A stretch of 64,000 nucleotides of DNA from Rhizobium sp. Leaf262 (lineage in GTDB: Bacteria > Pseudomonadota > Alphaproteobacteria > Rhizobiales > Rhizobiaceae), in the NCBI RefSeq assembly GCF_001422245.1, contig NZ_LMMM01000006.1, forward strand, positions 62,001 to 126,000, read 5' to 3'. Shown piece by piece: positions 1-8,609 of this stretch. Both the position numbers and the translations under genes were made by a program. The notes below the pieces were generated by a model. It made no database searches and was not told where the DNA came from. It worked only from the letters and a program-made list of their open reading frames with translations. Numbering within the stretch: the first letter of the stretch is position 1; each line of letters begins with the position of its first letter.

Positions 1-88
1 TCTAGCGGCGGCTTTTTAGTCTTGGTTCCTTTCTGGCGATTTTTTCTTTCCTAAGCTAAGCCATTGACGGGTGGCATGGAGAGCATAC

Positions 89-1327
89 GTGAGTAATATC
101 GACAGGAAACGGGCGGAGCGCTTGATGAGGGAAGCGAGGCTTGATGCCCTGGTTCTCTTTCAACCCGAAGCATTTCAATATGCGATTGGCGCTCCCGCTG
201 GCGTAGCGACCATGTGGGGTAGGGCAGGAGCTGCCATTGCGCTTGTGCCCGGAGATGCTCATCTGCCGCTTGGAGCAATCGTCAGCGATCATGCTGCGCC
301 TATCGTTCAACAAAAGGCCTCGCATATCGACCTACGAACCCATCGGATCTGGATCGACGCTGTTGACCTTTCGGGAGTGGATGCTGTGGCGGGAGTGGAT
401 AGTGCCTATAGGCGTAGCGCAGCCGTGGGTCCAAGACCTGAGACCTTTAATCGTGCAGCCTGTTTCCACCTTTTATCCGATTTACTGAAGGACAGGGGCC
501 TTAAGGGCGGCAGAATTGGCGTTGATCTCGAATTTATGCCTGCGGCCGATTTTGAAGCCTTAAAGGTGTTGATCACGGACGTCCAGTGGGTCGATGGCTC
601 GCTAGTGCTGCGACGCCTACGATCCGTCAAAACCTCCGTTGAAATCGAACGGTTGAGGCGCGCTGCGCATGCTGCGGAGGGTGGGCTTGAGCGCATGGTG
701 CAGGCTGTTCGACCAGACGCCTCGGTAGCCGAACTTTCCACGGCTTGGAAAGCGGGAGCGCACGATACTGCAAGGGCTGGCGGCTTCGCGCTGAGCGGGC
801 ATTGGGATTTTATTTCCGTCGGCCCCAATCTTTCGGACGGTGACGCCAAGATCACACCGGATGCGCTCATCAAGGCCGATGTTGGGACACTTGTCGAAGG
901 CTATTCTTCCGATGGTGCTCGCACATTCACATTTGGTCGCGCGTCGCAATTGGCGCAGGATATCTTCAACGCGTTGGAAGCCGCTTTCGACGCAGGCCTT
1001 GAACAGATCAAGCCGGGACATACTTTCGGTAAGGTTCACGATGCGATGCTTCGCTCCATGAGGCGTGATGGCTTTGGCGAATACTACCGCGGGCATTTCG
1101 GCCATTCCGTAGGAGGGGGAGCAGGCATTGAGGAGTGGCCGTTCTTTTCCGCAAATAATTCAGAACGTATCGAAACAGACATGGTGGTTGCACTAGAAGC
1201 TCCGTTTTATGGTCAGAATTTCGGGGCATTGATGATCGAGGATCAATTTCTCGTCACGCAAAATGGCACCGAATGCATGAACAGGCTGCCGCGAGGGCTA
1301 CACGATCTCTCAAGACATAGGGACTGA
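89..1327 (+). CDS. M24 family metallopeptidase (Xaa-Pro aminopeptidase/creatinase-like)
   Basis: This is a 412-residue pita-bread-fold hydrolase of family M24. The five metal ligands expected of the family are visible in the C-terminal half: two Asp in ADVGT and SSDGART, a His in GHFGHSVGGG, and two Glu in ALEAPF and MIEDQF. The N-terminal half is the usual creatinase-type domain. I chose the GTG at 89 because GGAGAG lies 5-6 bases upstream; an in-frame GTG at 71 is the alternative. It has no signal peptide, so it is cytoplasmic. It precedes an SsuABC-like importer on the same strand by 129 bp, so it may hydrolyse an imported amide or N-substituted amino acid. Such genes are often called Xaa-Pro aminopeptidases, but creatinase- or ectoine-hydrolase-like activity is equally possible. 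Confidence 0.88.
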   Translation: MSNIDRKRAERLMREARLDALVLFQPEAFQYAIGAPAGVATMWGRAGAAIALVPGDAHLPLGAIVSDHAAPIVQQKASHIDLRTHRIWIDAVDLSGVDAVAGVDSAYRRSAAVGPRPETFNRAACFHLLSDLLKDRGLKGGRIGVDLEFMPAADFEALKVLITDVQWVDGSLVLRRLRSVKTSVEIERLRRAAHAAEGGLERMVQAVRPDASVAELSTAWKAGAHDTARAGGFALSGHWDFISVGPNLSDGDAKITPDALIKADVGTLVEGYSSDGARTFTFGRASQLAQDIFNALEAAFDAGLEQIKPGHTFGKVHDAMLRSMRRDGFGEYYRGHFGHSVGGGAGIEEWPFFSANNSERIETDMVVALEAPFYGQNFGALMIEDQFLVTQNGTECMNRLPRGLHDLSRHRD

Positions 1328-1456
1328 TCCGTTCCCTCTTCGACCACTTCCAGAAAGGAAATTCCTACCGTCTCTTCTAATACGAGAAAGTTTTGCGCGA
1401 CCACGCGTCATCAGCCAGATTACAATAATCCACTAAGTTAATGGATTGGGTAGATA

Positions 1457-2452
1457 ATGGCTTCTGATATCACGCGCCGTGGCGCTCTCAAACTTGGCGC
1501 TATCGGCGTCGCTCTGTCTTCAGCGTTCATTTCAAAAAATGCGTTTTCGCAGACTCCGGATTATCCTGCCGAGCTTCGGCTGGACTGGGGCTATTATTCC
1601 TCCCACACGCTTTTGATCAAAAACAAGGGGTGGCTGGAAGACGCATTCAAGGATGTGGGGACGAAGATTTCCTGGGTGCAATCGCGTGGGAGCAACAATT
1701 CGCTCGAATTTCTGAAGGTTGGCTCTACGGATTTTGCTGGGTCTGCCGCACTCTCCGCATTTCTTTCGCGAGCGAATGGCGTTCCGCTTAAGGTCATTTA
1801 CGTGGCGAGCTGGGGTGGTTCGTCCATCATTCAGGTCAAGGCAGATTCTCCGTTGAAGTCTGTGGCTGACCTGAAAGGTAAGACGATTGCGGTGACGAAG
1901 GGAACGGCGCCCTATTTCACGCTGGTTCGTGCTCTGGCCAAAAGCGATCTGACGATCAACGACCTGAAGGTCGTCAACCTGCAGCATCCTGAAGGCTTTA
2001 CGGCGCTTCAGCAGGGGCAGGTGGATGCGTGGGTCGGTATCGATCCACAGACCGCACAGGCCGAAATCGCCGGTAATCGCGCAATCTTTAGTGATCCAAG
2101 CTGGCGTGAAGGCAGCGTCTTCAGCGTATCCGAAGCGTTTCTGGAAAAGCATCCGAAAGCCGTCGAGCGCCTGCTTGGCGTCTGGGTGCAAACGCAAAAG
2201 TGGATACGTGAGAACAACGATGAGTTCGTCTCATTCGTCACGGCGCAGGCGGGCGGCGATGCCGAGGTTACCCGCCGGACGATTGCGCGGCGCAGTTGGA
2301 CGGACCCCGTTCCCGGTGACGAACTGCTGTCCTCCATCAAAACCGCAACCCCGCTTCTTGGGCCAGAGGTGTTGCGTCCGGGTGTGAATGTCGATGACGT
2401 TCTCTCGCAGCTCATCGATCCAGCGCCTGCGAAGAAGGCTGTGGGGGCATGA
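1457..2452 (+). CDS. ABC transporter substrate-binding protein (SsuA/TauA/NMT1 type)
   Basis: This 331-residue periplasmic binding protein belongs to the aliphatic-sulfonate/nitrate/taurine/NMT1 class. The N-terminus carries a twin-arginine-like signal (TRRGALKLG, then a hydrophobic stretch and a probable cut after AFSQ). The mature part has the class-typical pattern of a DWGYYSS start, the ADLKGKTIAVTKGTA hinge region and VDAWVGIDP. It is the first gene of a tight three-gene unit and overlaps the permease gene by 4 bp. The ligand cannot be read from sequence. Sulfonates, pyrimidine-like or amide compounds are all known for the class, and the adjoining M24 hydrolase hints at a nitrogenous substrate. 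Confidence 0.9.
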   Translation: MASDITRRGALKLGAIGVALSSAFISKNAFSQTPDYPAELRLDWGYYSSHTLLIKNKGWLEDAFKDVGTKISWVQSRGSNNSLEFLKVGSTDFAGSAALSAFLSRANGVPLKVIYVASWGGSSIIQVKADSPLKSVADLKGKTIAVTKGTAPYFTLVRALAKSDLTINDLKVVNLQHPEGFTALQQGQVDAWVGIDPQTAQAEIAGNRAIFSDPSWREGSVFSVSEAFLEKHPKAVERLLGVWVQTQKWIRENNDEFVSFVTAQAGGDAEVTRRTIARRSWTDPVPGDELLSSIKTATPLLGPEVLRPGVNVDDVLSQLIDPAPAKKAVGA

Positions 2453-3318
2453 CGCTTTCCAGCGAAGAGGTTCGGCATGATGATAGTTTGAGGAAGGAGA
2501 AAGCCAGTCCTCTAAGTGTGGTCTCGGGATTTGGACGGACGCTTCTGTCGATCGATCTGCGTGGCGCCATCGTGCCGGTTGGTGCGTTGTTGATGCTGGA
2601 ATTCTTTGTTCGTCTAGGGTGGGTCAGCCCTTATGTGTTGCCCCCACCTTCGGATCTGTACAGCACGTTTCTCTATCTGGCTGAGGGACCGCTCTGGACA
2701 AATATTGCAGCCAGTAGCTTGCGAGTGTTCTTTGGCTTTGTTGCCGGTTCGCTCCTTGCTGTCATTGTCGGATCGATCGTCGGACTGTGGTACTCTGCTG
2801 AGCGCTATCTTGAGCCCAGCTTTCAGGCGTTGCGCGCTGTACCAAGCCTTGCGTGGGTGCCGCTGTTGATGATCTGGTTCGGGATAGGCGAAACATCCAA
2901 GATCGTGCTGATCGCCAAAAGCGCTTTCTTTCCGGTGTATCTAAGCCTCTTCTCCGGTATTCGAAATGTTGATCGTAAATTGGTCGAGGTGGGTGAGATG
3001 TACGGTCAATCGCTGCCCACGCTTGTTTGGCGCATTCTCATTCCGGCCTCCCTGCCACACCTCTTTACCGGTCTGCGTTACGGTTTGTCGCTTGCTTGGC
3101 TGAGTGTCGTTGCGGCTGAGCTACTCGCGGCATCGGAAGGTATCGGCTACATGCTCTCGGATGGGCGCGAGTTGTCGAGGCCAGATCTCGTCCTGATCGC
3201 CATCATCTGCCTCGCCGTACTTGGCAAGATTTCCGATAGCGCCTTCAAACTCGTTGAAGATCGTTGCCTGTCCTGGCGCGATACGTATTCTACATCGATT
3301 GGAGGGAAAGCCGCATGA
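2449..3318 (+). CDS. ABC transporter permease (SsuC/TauC type)
   Basis: This 289-residue inner-membrane permease has about six hydrophobic segments. The coupling-helix EAA motif is recognisable around LVEVGEMYGQSLPTLVWRIL, and the family signature VPSLAWVPLLMIWFG is near residue 140. The start overlaps the binding-protein stop (ATGA) and the end overlaps the ATPase start, which indicates one translationally coupled operon. The hydrophilic N-terminal extension of about 45 residues before the first membrane segment is slightly long but common in this family. It forms the channel of the importer encoded at 1457-4049. Confidence 0.92.
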   Translation: MTLSSEEVRHDDSLRKEKASPLSVVSGFGRTLLSIDLRGAIVPVGALLMLEFFVRLGWVSPYVLPPPSDLYSTFLYLAEGPLWTNIAASSLRVFFGFVAGSLLAVIVGSIVGLWYSAERYLEPSFQALRAVPSLAWVPLLMIWFGIGETSKIVLIAKSAFFPVYLSLFSGIRNVDRKLVEVGEMYGQSLPTLVWRILIPASLPHLFTGLRYGLSLAWLSVVAAELLAASEGIGYMLSDGRELSRPDLVLIAIICLAVLGKISDSAFKLVEDRCLSWRDTYSTSIGGKAA

Positions 3319-4049
3319 GCCTTCTCGACATCGATGTGCGCGAAAAGTCCTTCGGGAACACAATTGTCCTAAATGATATTCGTCTTCACCTTGAAGATGG
3401 CGAAGCAGCCGTTTTGCTCGGGCCAAGCGGCTGTGGCAAGAGTACACTTCTACGTATCGCCGCCGGGCTTGACCAGCGATATGCCGGTGAAGTCTCGGTC
3501 AACGTGGTCGGGGATTTCGGCAGACCGTCGTTTCCGCCCGTCGCCTTTGTGTTTCAGGAACCGCGGTTGATGCCGTGGCTAACGGTGGCGCAGAACATAG
3601 GCTATGCAGATGGTCGCCGCTTCGATGTTGCCAAGGTCAACCGGCTGATCAAAGATGTCGGCTTGGATGGGCACGCGGCAACTTTGCCGAAGGCGCTCTC
3701 CGGAGGCATGGCACAGCGCGTTGCGATTGCGCGCTCGCTCTACACCGAACCTCGAATATTGCTGCTGGATGAACCGTTCAGCGCGGTGGATGCGTTCACG
3801 CGCATGAAGCTGCAGGACCTGATCCTCGAGCTGGTGGAGCAGCGCGGCATATCGTTTCTGCTTGTCACCCACGACATTGACGAGGCGCTCTATCTCGGTG
3901 ACAGGATTTACATGATGGGCGCAAGAAATGGCGGTATACAGAAAGACATCGACGTCGATGTTCCCCGCCCAAGAGACCGTCACGCTCTGCGCCTTGCAGA
4001 ATTGAAAGGCGAAGTTCTGACTGCTCTTCAGGTCGCACATGTTATTTGA
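3315..4049 (+). CDS. ABC transporter ATP-binding protein (SsuB/TauB type)
   Basis: The 244-residue ATPase carries the Walker A motif GPSGCGKST, a Q-loop in VFQEPRLMPW, the signature LSGGMAQRVAIARSL, Walker B ILLLDEPF and the switch His in LVTHDIDEAL. VFQEPRLMPWLTV is typical of the nitrate/sulfonate/taurine importers. I chose the ATG at 3315 because it overlaps the permease stop as ATGA and follows GGAGGGAAAG. A longer frame from 3264 would overlap the permease by 55 bases and adds only non-family residues. It energises the importer and is the last gene of the unit. I see no convincing terminator hairpin after it. Confidence 0.92.
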   Translation: MSLLDIDVREKSFGNTIVLNDIRLHLEDGEAAVLLGPSGCGKSTLLRIAAGLDQRYAGEVSVNVVGDFGRPSFPPVAFVFQEPRLMPWLTVAQNIGYADGRRFDVAKVNRLIKDVGLDGHAATLPKALSGGMAQRVAIARSLYTEPRILLLDEPFSAVDAFTRMKLQDLILELVEQRGISFLLVTHDIDEALYLGDRIYMMGARNGGIQKDIDVDVPRPRDRHALRLAELKGEVLTALQVAHVI

Positions 4050-4501
4050 GACTGTCTGGTTCGAAATGAAAGTTTGAGGCTCGAGTAATCACAGCCTCGA
4101 CGGCGCGCCCGGCGCCGAACCTTAAGGCCTCAACGGCATCAAAGTGTTCAATTCGCGTGGCGAGGCCGTAAGCATTCGGCTCCGGAAGGTCGCCCGACAT
4201 TGTCTTAGGTCGCGCCAAAAAGAACCGGCTCCAAATGGGCAGCAGGGGATCCCATCTATGTGCTTTACGTGAAAACATGCTGTTCCAGTCGTCAGCAGTT
4301 CAACATCAACTGAGGACGTGCGGCTAGATTTCGGACCTCCGCATTTATTTCGACTCAGAGACACACGCCGCTGTTTCGGGCAGGAATAACCGAAAGTTGA
4401 CCGGCCACAGTGCACTGCGGAAGTCTAGCATTTTAGCAGCCTTGAATTCGCCGAATTTTAAGTCAGTGTTAAGGAATACATTCCTTTTCCGGAGATCGCC
4501 C
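4050..4501. other. Intergenic stretch, no gene recognised
   Basis: About 450 bases lie between the ABC operon and the membrane-protein gene at 4502. Two overlapping minus-strand frames (4042-4278 and 4122-4415) are open but have no convincing ribosome site and no family resemblance that I recognise. They may be decayed coding remnants or chance. An upstream in-frame extension of the next gene (to 4397) is not supported, because a GGAG sits correctly before the ATG at 4502. Confidence 0.5.
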
Positions 4502-5821
4502 ATGGCGCTTGGCGCATCGCATCGCTTGCAGGAAAGCCTGGTGGCGGTCGAAACGATGACACGTTTCGCCCTTGCCGTTCTCGCACTCGCTTCCGGCGTC
4601 TACACCTATCTGGGTGTGCGCAGCATTCTTGACGGCTCGCCGACCGCAGTCTTTTTTGCCGCCATCATCTACTCGGCCTCTGTATCCGTTGGCATTTATG
4701 CCTTCTGGTCCTACATGGCGCGGTTTTATCCGCACGTCACCAGCCGTTCCAGCCGCACTGCCATGCTGGCGGTGATGGTCGTGGGCTGCGTGATGATCCT
4801 GGCCATGTCGAGCTGGTTGAATGCTGCCGCGCTCGCAGGATCGGCAGCACTCGAACAGCATCTTGCGGAAACGGTCGAGGATTACACGGAAGATCTGGAT
4901 CAGGCGCACCAAAATGCGCTGGCAGCACAGAGCCTGTTGCCGGACATTCAACGTGCCAAGGAGCGTTTCACCCAACTTGCCGCATCCGAACGACAGTCGG
5001 GCGCGCTGACCGGCACCACCGGTTCCGGCAGCGTCGTCTCGCTGCTGTCACAGATGTCGTCGCAACTGAACGAACTGGAAAACGGCATCAACGCCTCGCG
5101 TGAGCAGGTTACCAGCCTGTTCAACGAAGGCCAGAAACGCCTCGAGACCATGCGTGGTCTCGTTTCGGCACCCGGCGTTGTCGAACCACGCGCAGACAAG
5201 TTCTCGTCGGAGGTCGTAGCACTTACCGGCGTCATTGCTTCGCTTGGGCAAACCTCAATCGCTCCCTCCATCCGCCGTGCGGCCGACGATCTTTCTCTTG
5301 GCTTCATCGCTCCAATCCCCGACGGCGGCGAACAGGATCTGATCAGTCGTCAGGACCGCGTGATGGAAACCATCCGCAGTTCGGTCGCGGCGCAATCCAA
5401 GGTGTTGTCCGACGCAGCCGACGAAATCCTCTCGCGTGCTCCCGTAGCCGAGCGACGTTTCGTGCCGCTTTCGTCGGCGGAAGCCGTTTTGCGTTATGCT
5501 TCCGATTTCATTCCCGCATGGGCCGGGGCGATTTCCATCGACCTGCTGCCAGGTGTCATGGTGTTCATTCTGGCCGTGGTGAATGGCGCAATCCGCCGGC
5601 AGGAAGAGACCATGCCGTTTGCCGAACGGATTACCGTAGCAGAACTGATGCAGACGCTGGCGATGCAGAAGGCCATTGCCGCCGAAGCAACGTCAGCCAA
5701 GGAAGTGCAGGCCACGGAAAATGCCATTGCCGAAGCTGAAGACGCGAAGGACGAGACGGAGGCCAACAACATCACCAGTCTCGGTCTCAACAAAACGCCG
5801 CGCAAAGGTCCGGCGACATGA
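4502..5821 (+). CDS. Polytopic membrane protein with large periplasmic coiled-coil region
   Basis: The 440-residue protein shows three hydrophobic segments in the first 110 residues (around FALAVLALASGVYTYLG, FFAAIIYSASVSVGIYAF and MLAVMVVGCVMILAMSSWL). A long polar heptad-rich region of about 230 residues, rich in Gln, Glu, Ala and Leu, follows and looks coiled-coil. A fourth hydrophobic segment (ISIDLLPGVMVFILAVV) and an acidic Ala/Glu/Asn-rich tail end it. GGAGATCGCC precedes the ATG at 4502. The stop overlaps the next gene's start (ATGA), so the two are translationally coupled. I recognise no named family. The layout resembles membrane-anchored scaffolds or sensors without a catalytic domain, and function is unknown. 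Confidence 0.82.
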   Translation: MALGASHRLQESLVAVETMTRFALAVLALASGVYTYLGVRSILDGSPTAVFFAAIIYSASVSVGIYAFWSYMARFYPHVTSRSSRTAMLAVMVVGCVMILAMSSWLNAAALAGSAALEQHLAETVEDYTEDLDQAHQNALAAQSLLPDIQRAKERFTQLAASERQSGALTGTTGSGSVVSLLSQMSSQLNELENGINASREQVTSLFNEGQKRLETMRGLVSAPGVVEPRADKFSSEVVALTGVIASLGQTSIAPSIRRAADDLSLGFIAPIPDGGEQDLISRQDRVMETIRSSVAAQSKVLSDAADEILSRAPVAERRFVPLSSAEAVLRYASDFIPAWAGAISIDLLPGVMVFILAVVNGAIRRQEETMPFAERITVAELMQTLAMQKAIAAEATSAKEVQATENAIAEAEDAKDETEANNITSLGLNKTPRKGPAT

Positions 5822-6606
5822 AACCGGCATCCGCGCTCAAGGCCGTGATCAGCATGGACGACGGGGTGCTGATGCGCGGAGCCTTTTATGTGCTGCTCGC
5901 GGCAGCCGCCGCCTTTCTTGTGATCGATATCCGGGAGATCAGCACGGCCGAAGCGGCGCGACCGGGTCTTGAAACATTGCCGGACGTGCCCACCTTTCTC
6001 CCACCGACGACCGCGCCGGGAGCGCCTGGCGGGCCGCCAGTCCAACCTTCGAGCCCTCAGGAAGTCTTGCGCAAGCCGATGACATTCAATCTTGTCTCGG
6101 GTGGCGTGCTCGTTGCCGAAGGGACTATCGACCCCGGCGCAGCAGGTCGTTTTGCCAGCGAGTTCGAGGCCCGTGGCGAGTATATTAAATTGGTGTCTTT
6201 GAACTCGCCGGGAGGTTCGGTCGATGACGCCATTACGATATCCAAGCTGATCCGGGAGAAGAAAATAGCCACGAAGGTTGCGGAAAAGGCGCTTTGCGCT
6301 TCCTCTTGTCCAATCGTCTTTGCCGGTGGCGTGACACGATCGGCCGAAAAAGATGCCGTGGTGGGCGTACATCAGGTATTCAATGGCAGCATTGAGCGAC
6401 CGTCAGCGGAAGAGGCGATGTCCAGCGCTCAGGAAATCACCGCGCGCGTCGCGCGACACCTCGATGAAATGGGTATCGGCGCGGGTTTGTGGATCCATGC
6501 GCTGGAGACCCCGCCCAACCAGCTCTATTATCTTACGCGCGAAGAAATGGCTGAATACCGGCTGACGACCGACGCAACCCCTGTGGCTAGATCTCGCGCG
6601 GGGTAA
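5818..6606 (+). CDS. Membrane-anchored ClpP/crotonase-fold protein (COG3904-like)
   Basis: The 262-residue protein has one N-terminal hydrophobic segment (about residues 21-37), a Pro/Gly-rich linker (50-80) and then a ClpP-like fold. Supporting elements run in order. NSPGGSVDDA (129-138) matches the ClpP substrate-binding strand. CASSCPIVFAGG (160-171) offers a nucleophile Ser at 162 or 163. VGVHQVF carries a His at 185 in the place of the catalytic His. LTREEMAEYRL resembles the end-of-domain motif that supplies the Asp neighbourhood in ClpP. The catalytic side probably faces the periplasm. The start overlaps the membrane-protein stop, so the pair is one unit. It may cleave or sense its coiled-coil partner, which is inference. 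Confidence 0.82.
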   Translation: MKPASALKAVISMDDGVLMRGAFYVLLAAAAAFLVIDIREISTAEAARPGLETLPDVPTFLPPTTAPGAPGGPPVQPSSPQEVLRKPMTFNLVSGGVLVAEGTIDPGAAGRFASEFEARGEYIKLVSLNSPGGSVDDAITISKLIREKKIATKVAEKALCASSCPIVFAGGVTRSAEKDAVVGVHQVFNGSIERPSAEEAMSSAQEITARVARHLDEMGIGAGLWIHALETPPNQLYYLTREEMAEYRLTTDATPVARSRAG

Positions 6607-6727
6607 TGATCGACCAAATATCGAAAGCCGATGGTCATCCACCGCGCCGAAACGTTTCAGAACGGTAGGATGCTGCCGGTCTTGCTGGATTGATTTGACA
6701 GCGCAGAGACAGTTTACCGTCGCTTCT

Positions 6728-7627
6728 TCATCTCATCCTGTCCACTTCTCGCAGCAGATCGATGAAAGCTCGCAATGGGGACGGCACGCGTCGACTGTAA
6801 GGGTAATAGAGTGCCAGCCCCGGTATCGGCGGGCACCAGTCATCCAGCACGGTCACCAACTGACCGGACCTGAGATACGGTTGAGCGAAGTAATCGGGAA
6901 CATAGGCGATACCGCGCCCGTCCACCGCCGCCTGCACGAGAAGATCATTGTCATCGAGTGTGAGGTTGCCCGGCGCATCGATTGCGACTTCGGTGCCGCG
7001 TTTGGAAAACTCCCAGCGATAGCGCTTCCCGCTCGGCAAACGTTGGCGCACGCAGCAATGTGCATGAAGATCCTCGGGCGTTTGCGGTTTAGCCTTCCCC
7101 TCCAGATAGGACGGTGCCGCCACAGCTATAAAACGCACGTCGCCACGGAACTTCACCGCGACCATATCTTTCGGCACGGCTTCCAGCAGGCGTATTCCGG
7201 CATCGAAGCCCTGTTCGACGATATCGACGAGCCGGCCTTCCGAAACCAGATCAAGCTCGACGTCGGGATAGAGGTCCAGAAAGCGCGGCACGACTTCTTC
7301 GAGGAGAATGCGCGCGCCGCTCTTGTTTGCGTTAATCCGCAGTAGACCGCTCGGGGTGCCGCGCTCCTCCGACAAGGTATCGAGCGCTTGATCGAGTTCC
7401 TGAAGGATTGGGTCAAGGCGTGCGAGCAGACGAGCGCCGGCCTGGGTGAGCGACACGCTGCGTGTTGTCCGATTTAAGAGACGCACATCCAGTTTTGATT
7501 CCAGTCCGATGATTGCGTGACTGAGGGCAGAGCGCGAAACGCCCATAATGTCGGCCGCTCTGCGAAAGCTCTGCTGTCTGGCAACCGCCGCGAAGGCGGC
7601 GAAATCGTTTAAGCTGGGGCGCACCAT
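6728..7627 (-). CDS. LysR-family transcriptional regulator (CrgA-like)
   Basis: The 299-residue regulator has the N-terminal winged helix-turn-helix typical of LysR proteins (FAAFAAVARQQSFRRAADIMGVSRSALSHAIIGLE) and the LNRTTRSVSLT wing. A periplasmic-binding-protein-like effector domain follows. The SGLLRINANKSGARILL and YVPDYFAQPYLRSGQLV patterns are usual in the CrgA/aldehyde-type subgroup. It is transcribed away from the SDR gene at 7724, with a 96-bp shared control region that carries a near-perfect inverted repeat. It therefore most likely regulates the SDR and lipocalin genes and itself. It resembles the second LysR at 9296 in length and layout, so the two may be paralogues. Confidence 0.9.
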   Translation of the reverse strand: MVRPSLNDFAAFAAVARQQSFRRAADIMGVSRSALSHAIIGLESKLDVRLLNRTTRSVSLTQAGARLLARLDPILQELDQALDTLSEERGTPSGLLRINANKSGARILLEEVVPRFLDLYPDVELDLVSEGRLVDIVEQGFDAGIRLLEAVPKDMVAVKFRGDVRFIAVAAPSYLEGKAKPQTPEDLHAHCCVRQRLPSGKRYRWEFSKRGTEVAIDAPGNLTLDDNDLLVQAAVDGRGIAYVPDYFAQPYLRSGQLVTVLDDWCPPIPGLALYYPYSRRVPSPLRAFIDLLREVDRMR

Positions 7628-7657
7628 TCGTGAAATACCCTCACCATCTCATACAGA

Positions 7658-7680
7658 ATTGGAGGTCTTATACCACCAAT
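7658..7680. promoter_or_regulatory. Inverted repeat in LysR/SDR divergent region (candidate operator)
   Basis: ATTGGAGGT (7658-7666) and ACCACCAAT (7672-7680) are inverted repeats matching at 8 of 9 positions, separated by 5 bases. The site lies midway between the divergent LysR start (7627) and the SDR start (7724), the usual place for a LysR binding site. Binding is inferred from position and symmetry only. Confidence 0.5.
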
Positions 7681-7723
7681 GTCGTTGTTTTACATTTAGC
7701 GGACGAAGAGAGTAGGAGTTCAC

Positions 7724-8557
7724 ATGCCAAAGACGTGGTTCATCACCGGCGCTTCCTCGGGGCTAGGTCTCGAGATGACACAACAGCTGCTCGATCAGGG
7801 ACACAAAGTGGTGGCAACGATCCGCCGCCCGGAGGCGCTGACACAACTCAAACGGGTTTTCGGCGAACGCCTTGATGTCGTGCCGCTCGATCTGGTCAAG
7901 CCGGAGAGTATAAGCTCGGCTGTCGAGGGCGCATTCGAGCGTCACGACCGGATCGACGTGATCGTCAGCAACGCTGGCTATGGCCTGTTCGGTGCTGCGG
8001 AAGAGCTCACGATTGAAGAGATCGACCGGCAGATCGCCACCAACCTTGTTGGATCCATCCGTCTGATCCGTGCAGTACTTCCTCTTCTTCGAAGGCAAGG
8101 CGGCGGGCAGATCGTTCAGGTGTCGTCCGAAGGAGGGCAGATCGCCTATCCGGGCTTCAGCCTCTATCACGCAACCAAGTGGGGCATCGAGGGCTTCATA
8201 GAAGCCGCGGCGCAGGAGGTGAAGCCTTTCGGTATCGACTTCATGATCGCCGAGCCGGGACCGACCGGCACGAATTTCGGGGCCAATCTCGTCTTTGCGA
8301 CACCGATGGATGCCTACGATACGACCCCTGCCGGGGCCGTTCGCCGGGCGATTGCTGAGGGCAGCTTTGAGATTAAGGGAGATGCGGCGCGCACGGTAGC
8401 CGCAAGCATAGCAGCTGCCGAGAGCGAGACGCCGCCGTTGCGGCTGGCTTTGGGTAGCACGGCTTATTCCTCTATCTCACACGCGCTTTCCGCGCGCCTA
8501 GACGCTCTTGAGGCGCAGCGGGAGGTGGCGTATTCCGCCGACAGGCAGGATTTGTGA
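7724..8557 (+). CDS. Short-chain dehydrogenase/reductase
   Basis: The 277-residue classical SDR has the cofactor motif TGASSGLG at residues 8-15, NAG at about residue 85, the catalytic Ser in QVSSEGG, and the Tyr/Lys pair in YHATK. No acidic residue follows the second strand (VVATIRRPE), which favours NADPH. AGGAG stands 6-7 bases before the ATG. The gene is divergent from the LysR at 6728 and about 50 bp ahead of the lipocalin-like gene, so those two are probably co-transcribed. The C-terminal extension after the fold (about 70 residues) fits the oxidoreductase subgroup that also includes the SDR at 40312. The substrate is unknown. Confidence 0.9.
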   Translation: MPKTWFITGASSGLGLEMTQQLLDQGHKVVATIRRPEALTQLKRVFGERLDVVPLDLVKPESISSAVEGAFERHDRIDVIVSNAGYGLFGAAEELTIEEIDRQIATNLVGSIRLIRAVLPLLRRQGGGQIVQVSSEGGQIAYPGFSLYHATKWGIEGFIEAAAQEVKPFGIDFMIAEPGPTGTNFGANLVFATPMDAYDTTPAGAVRRAIAEGSFEIKGDAARTVAASIAAAESETPPLRLALGSTAYSSISHALSARLDALEAQREVAYSADRQDL

Positions 8558-8609
8558 ACCGCAGCAAGGGTCTGGAAACACAGGCCGCATGAACAGGAAA
8601 GGAAACAAC

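Noticed and set aside
4042-4415. Minus-strand frames between the ABC operon and the membrane protein
   Set aside because: No ribosome site, no recognisable domain, and they overlap each other; a decayed gene is possible but unsupported.
5494-6372. 292-codon minus-strand frame opposite the membrane/ClpP-like pair
   Set aside because: Shadow of two coupled plus-strand genes; composition is unlike a protein family.
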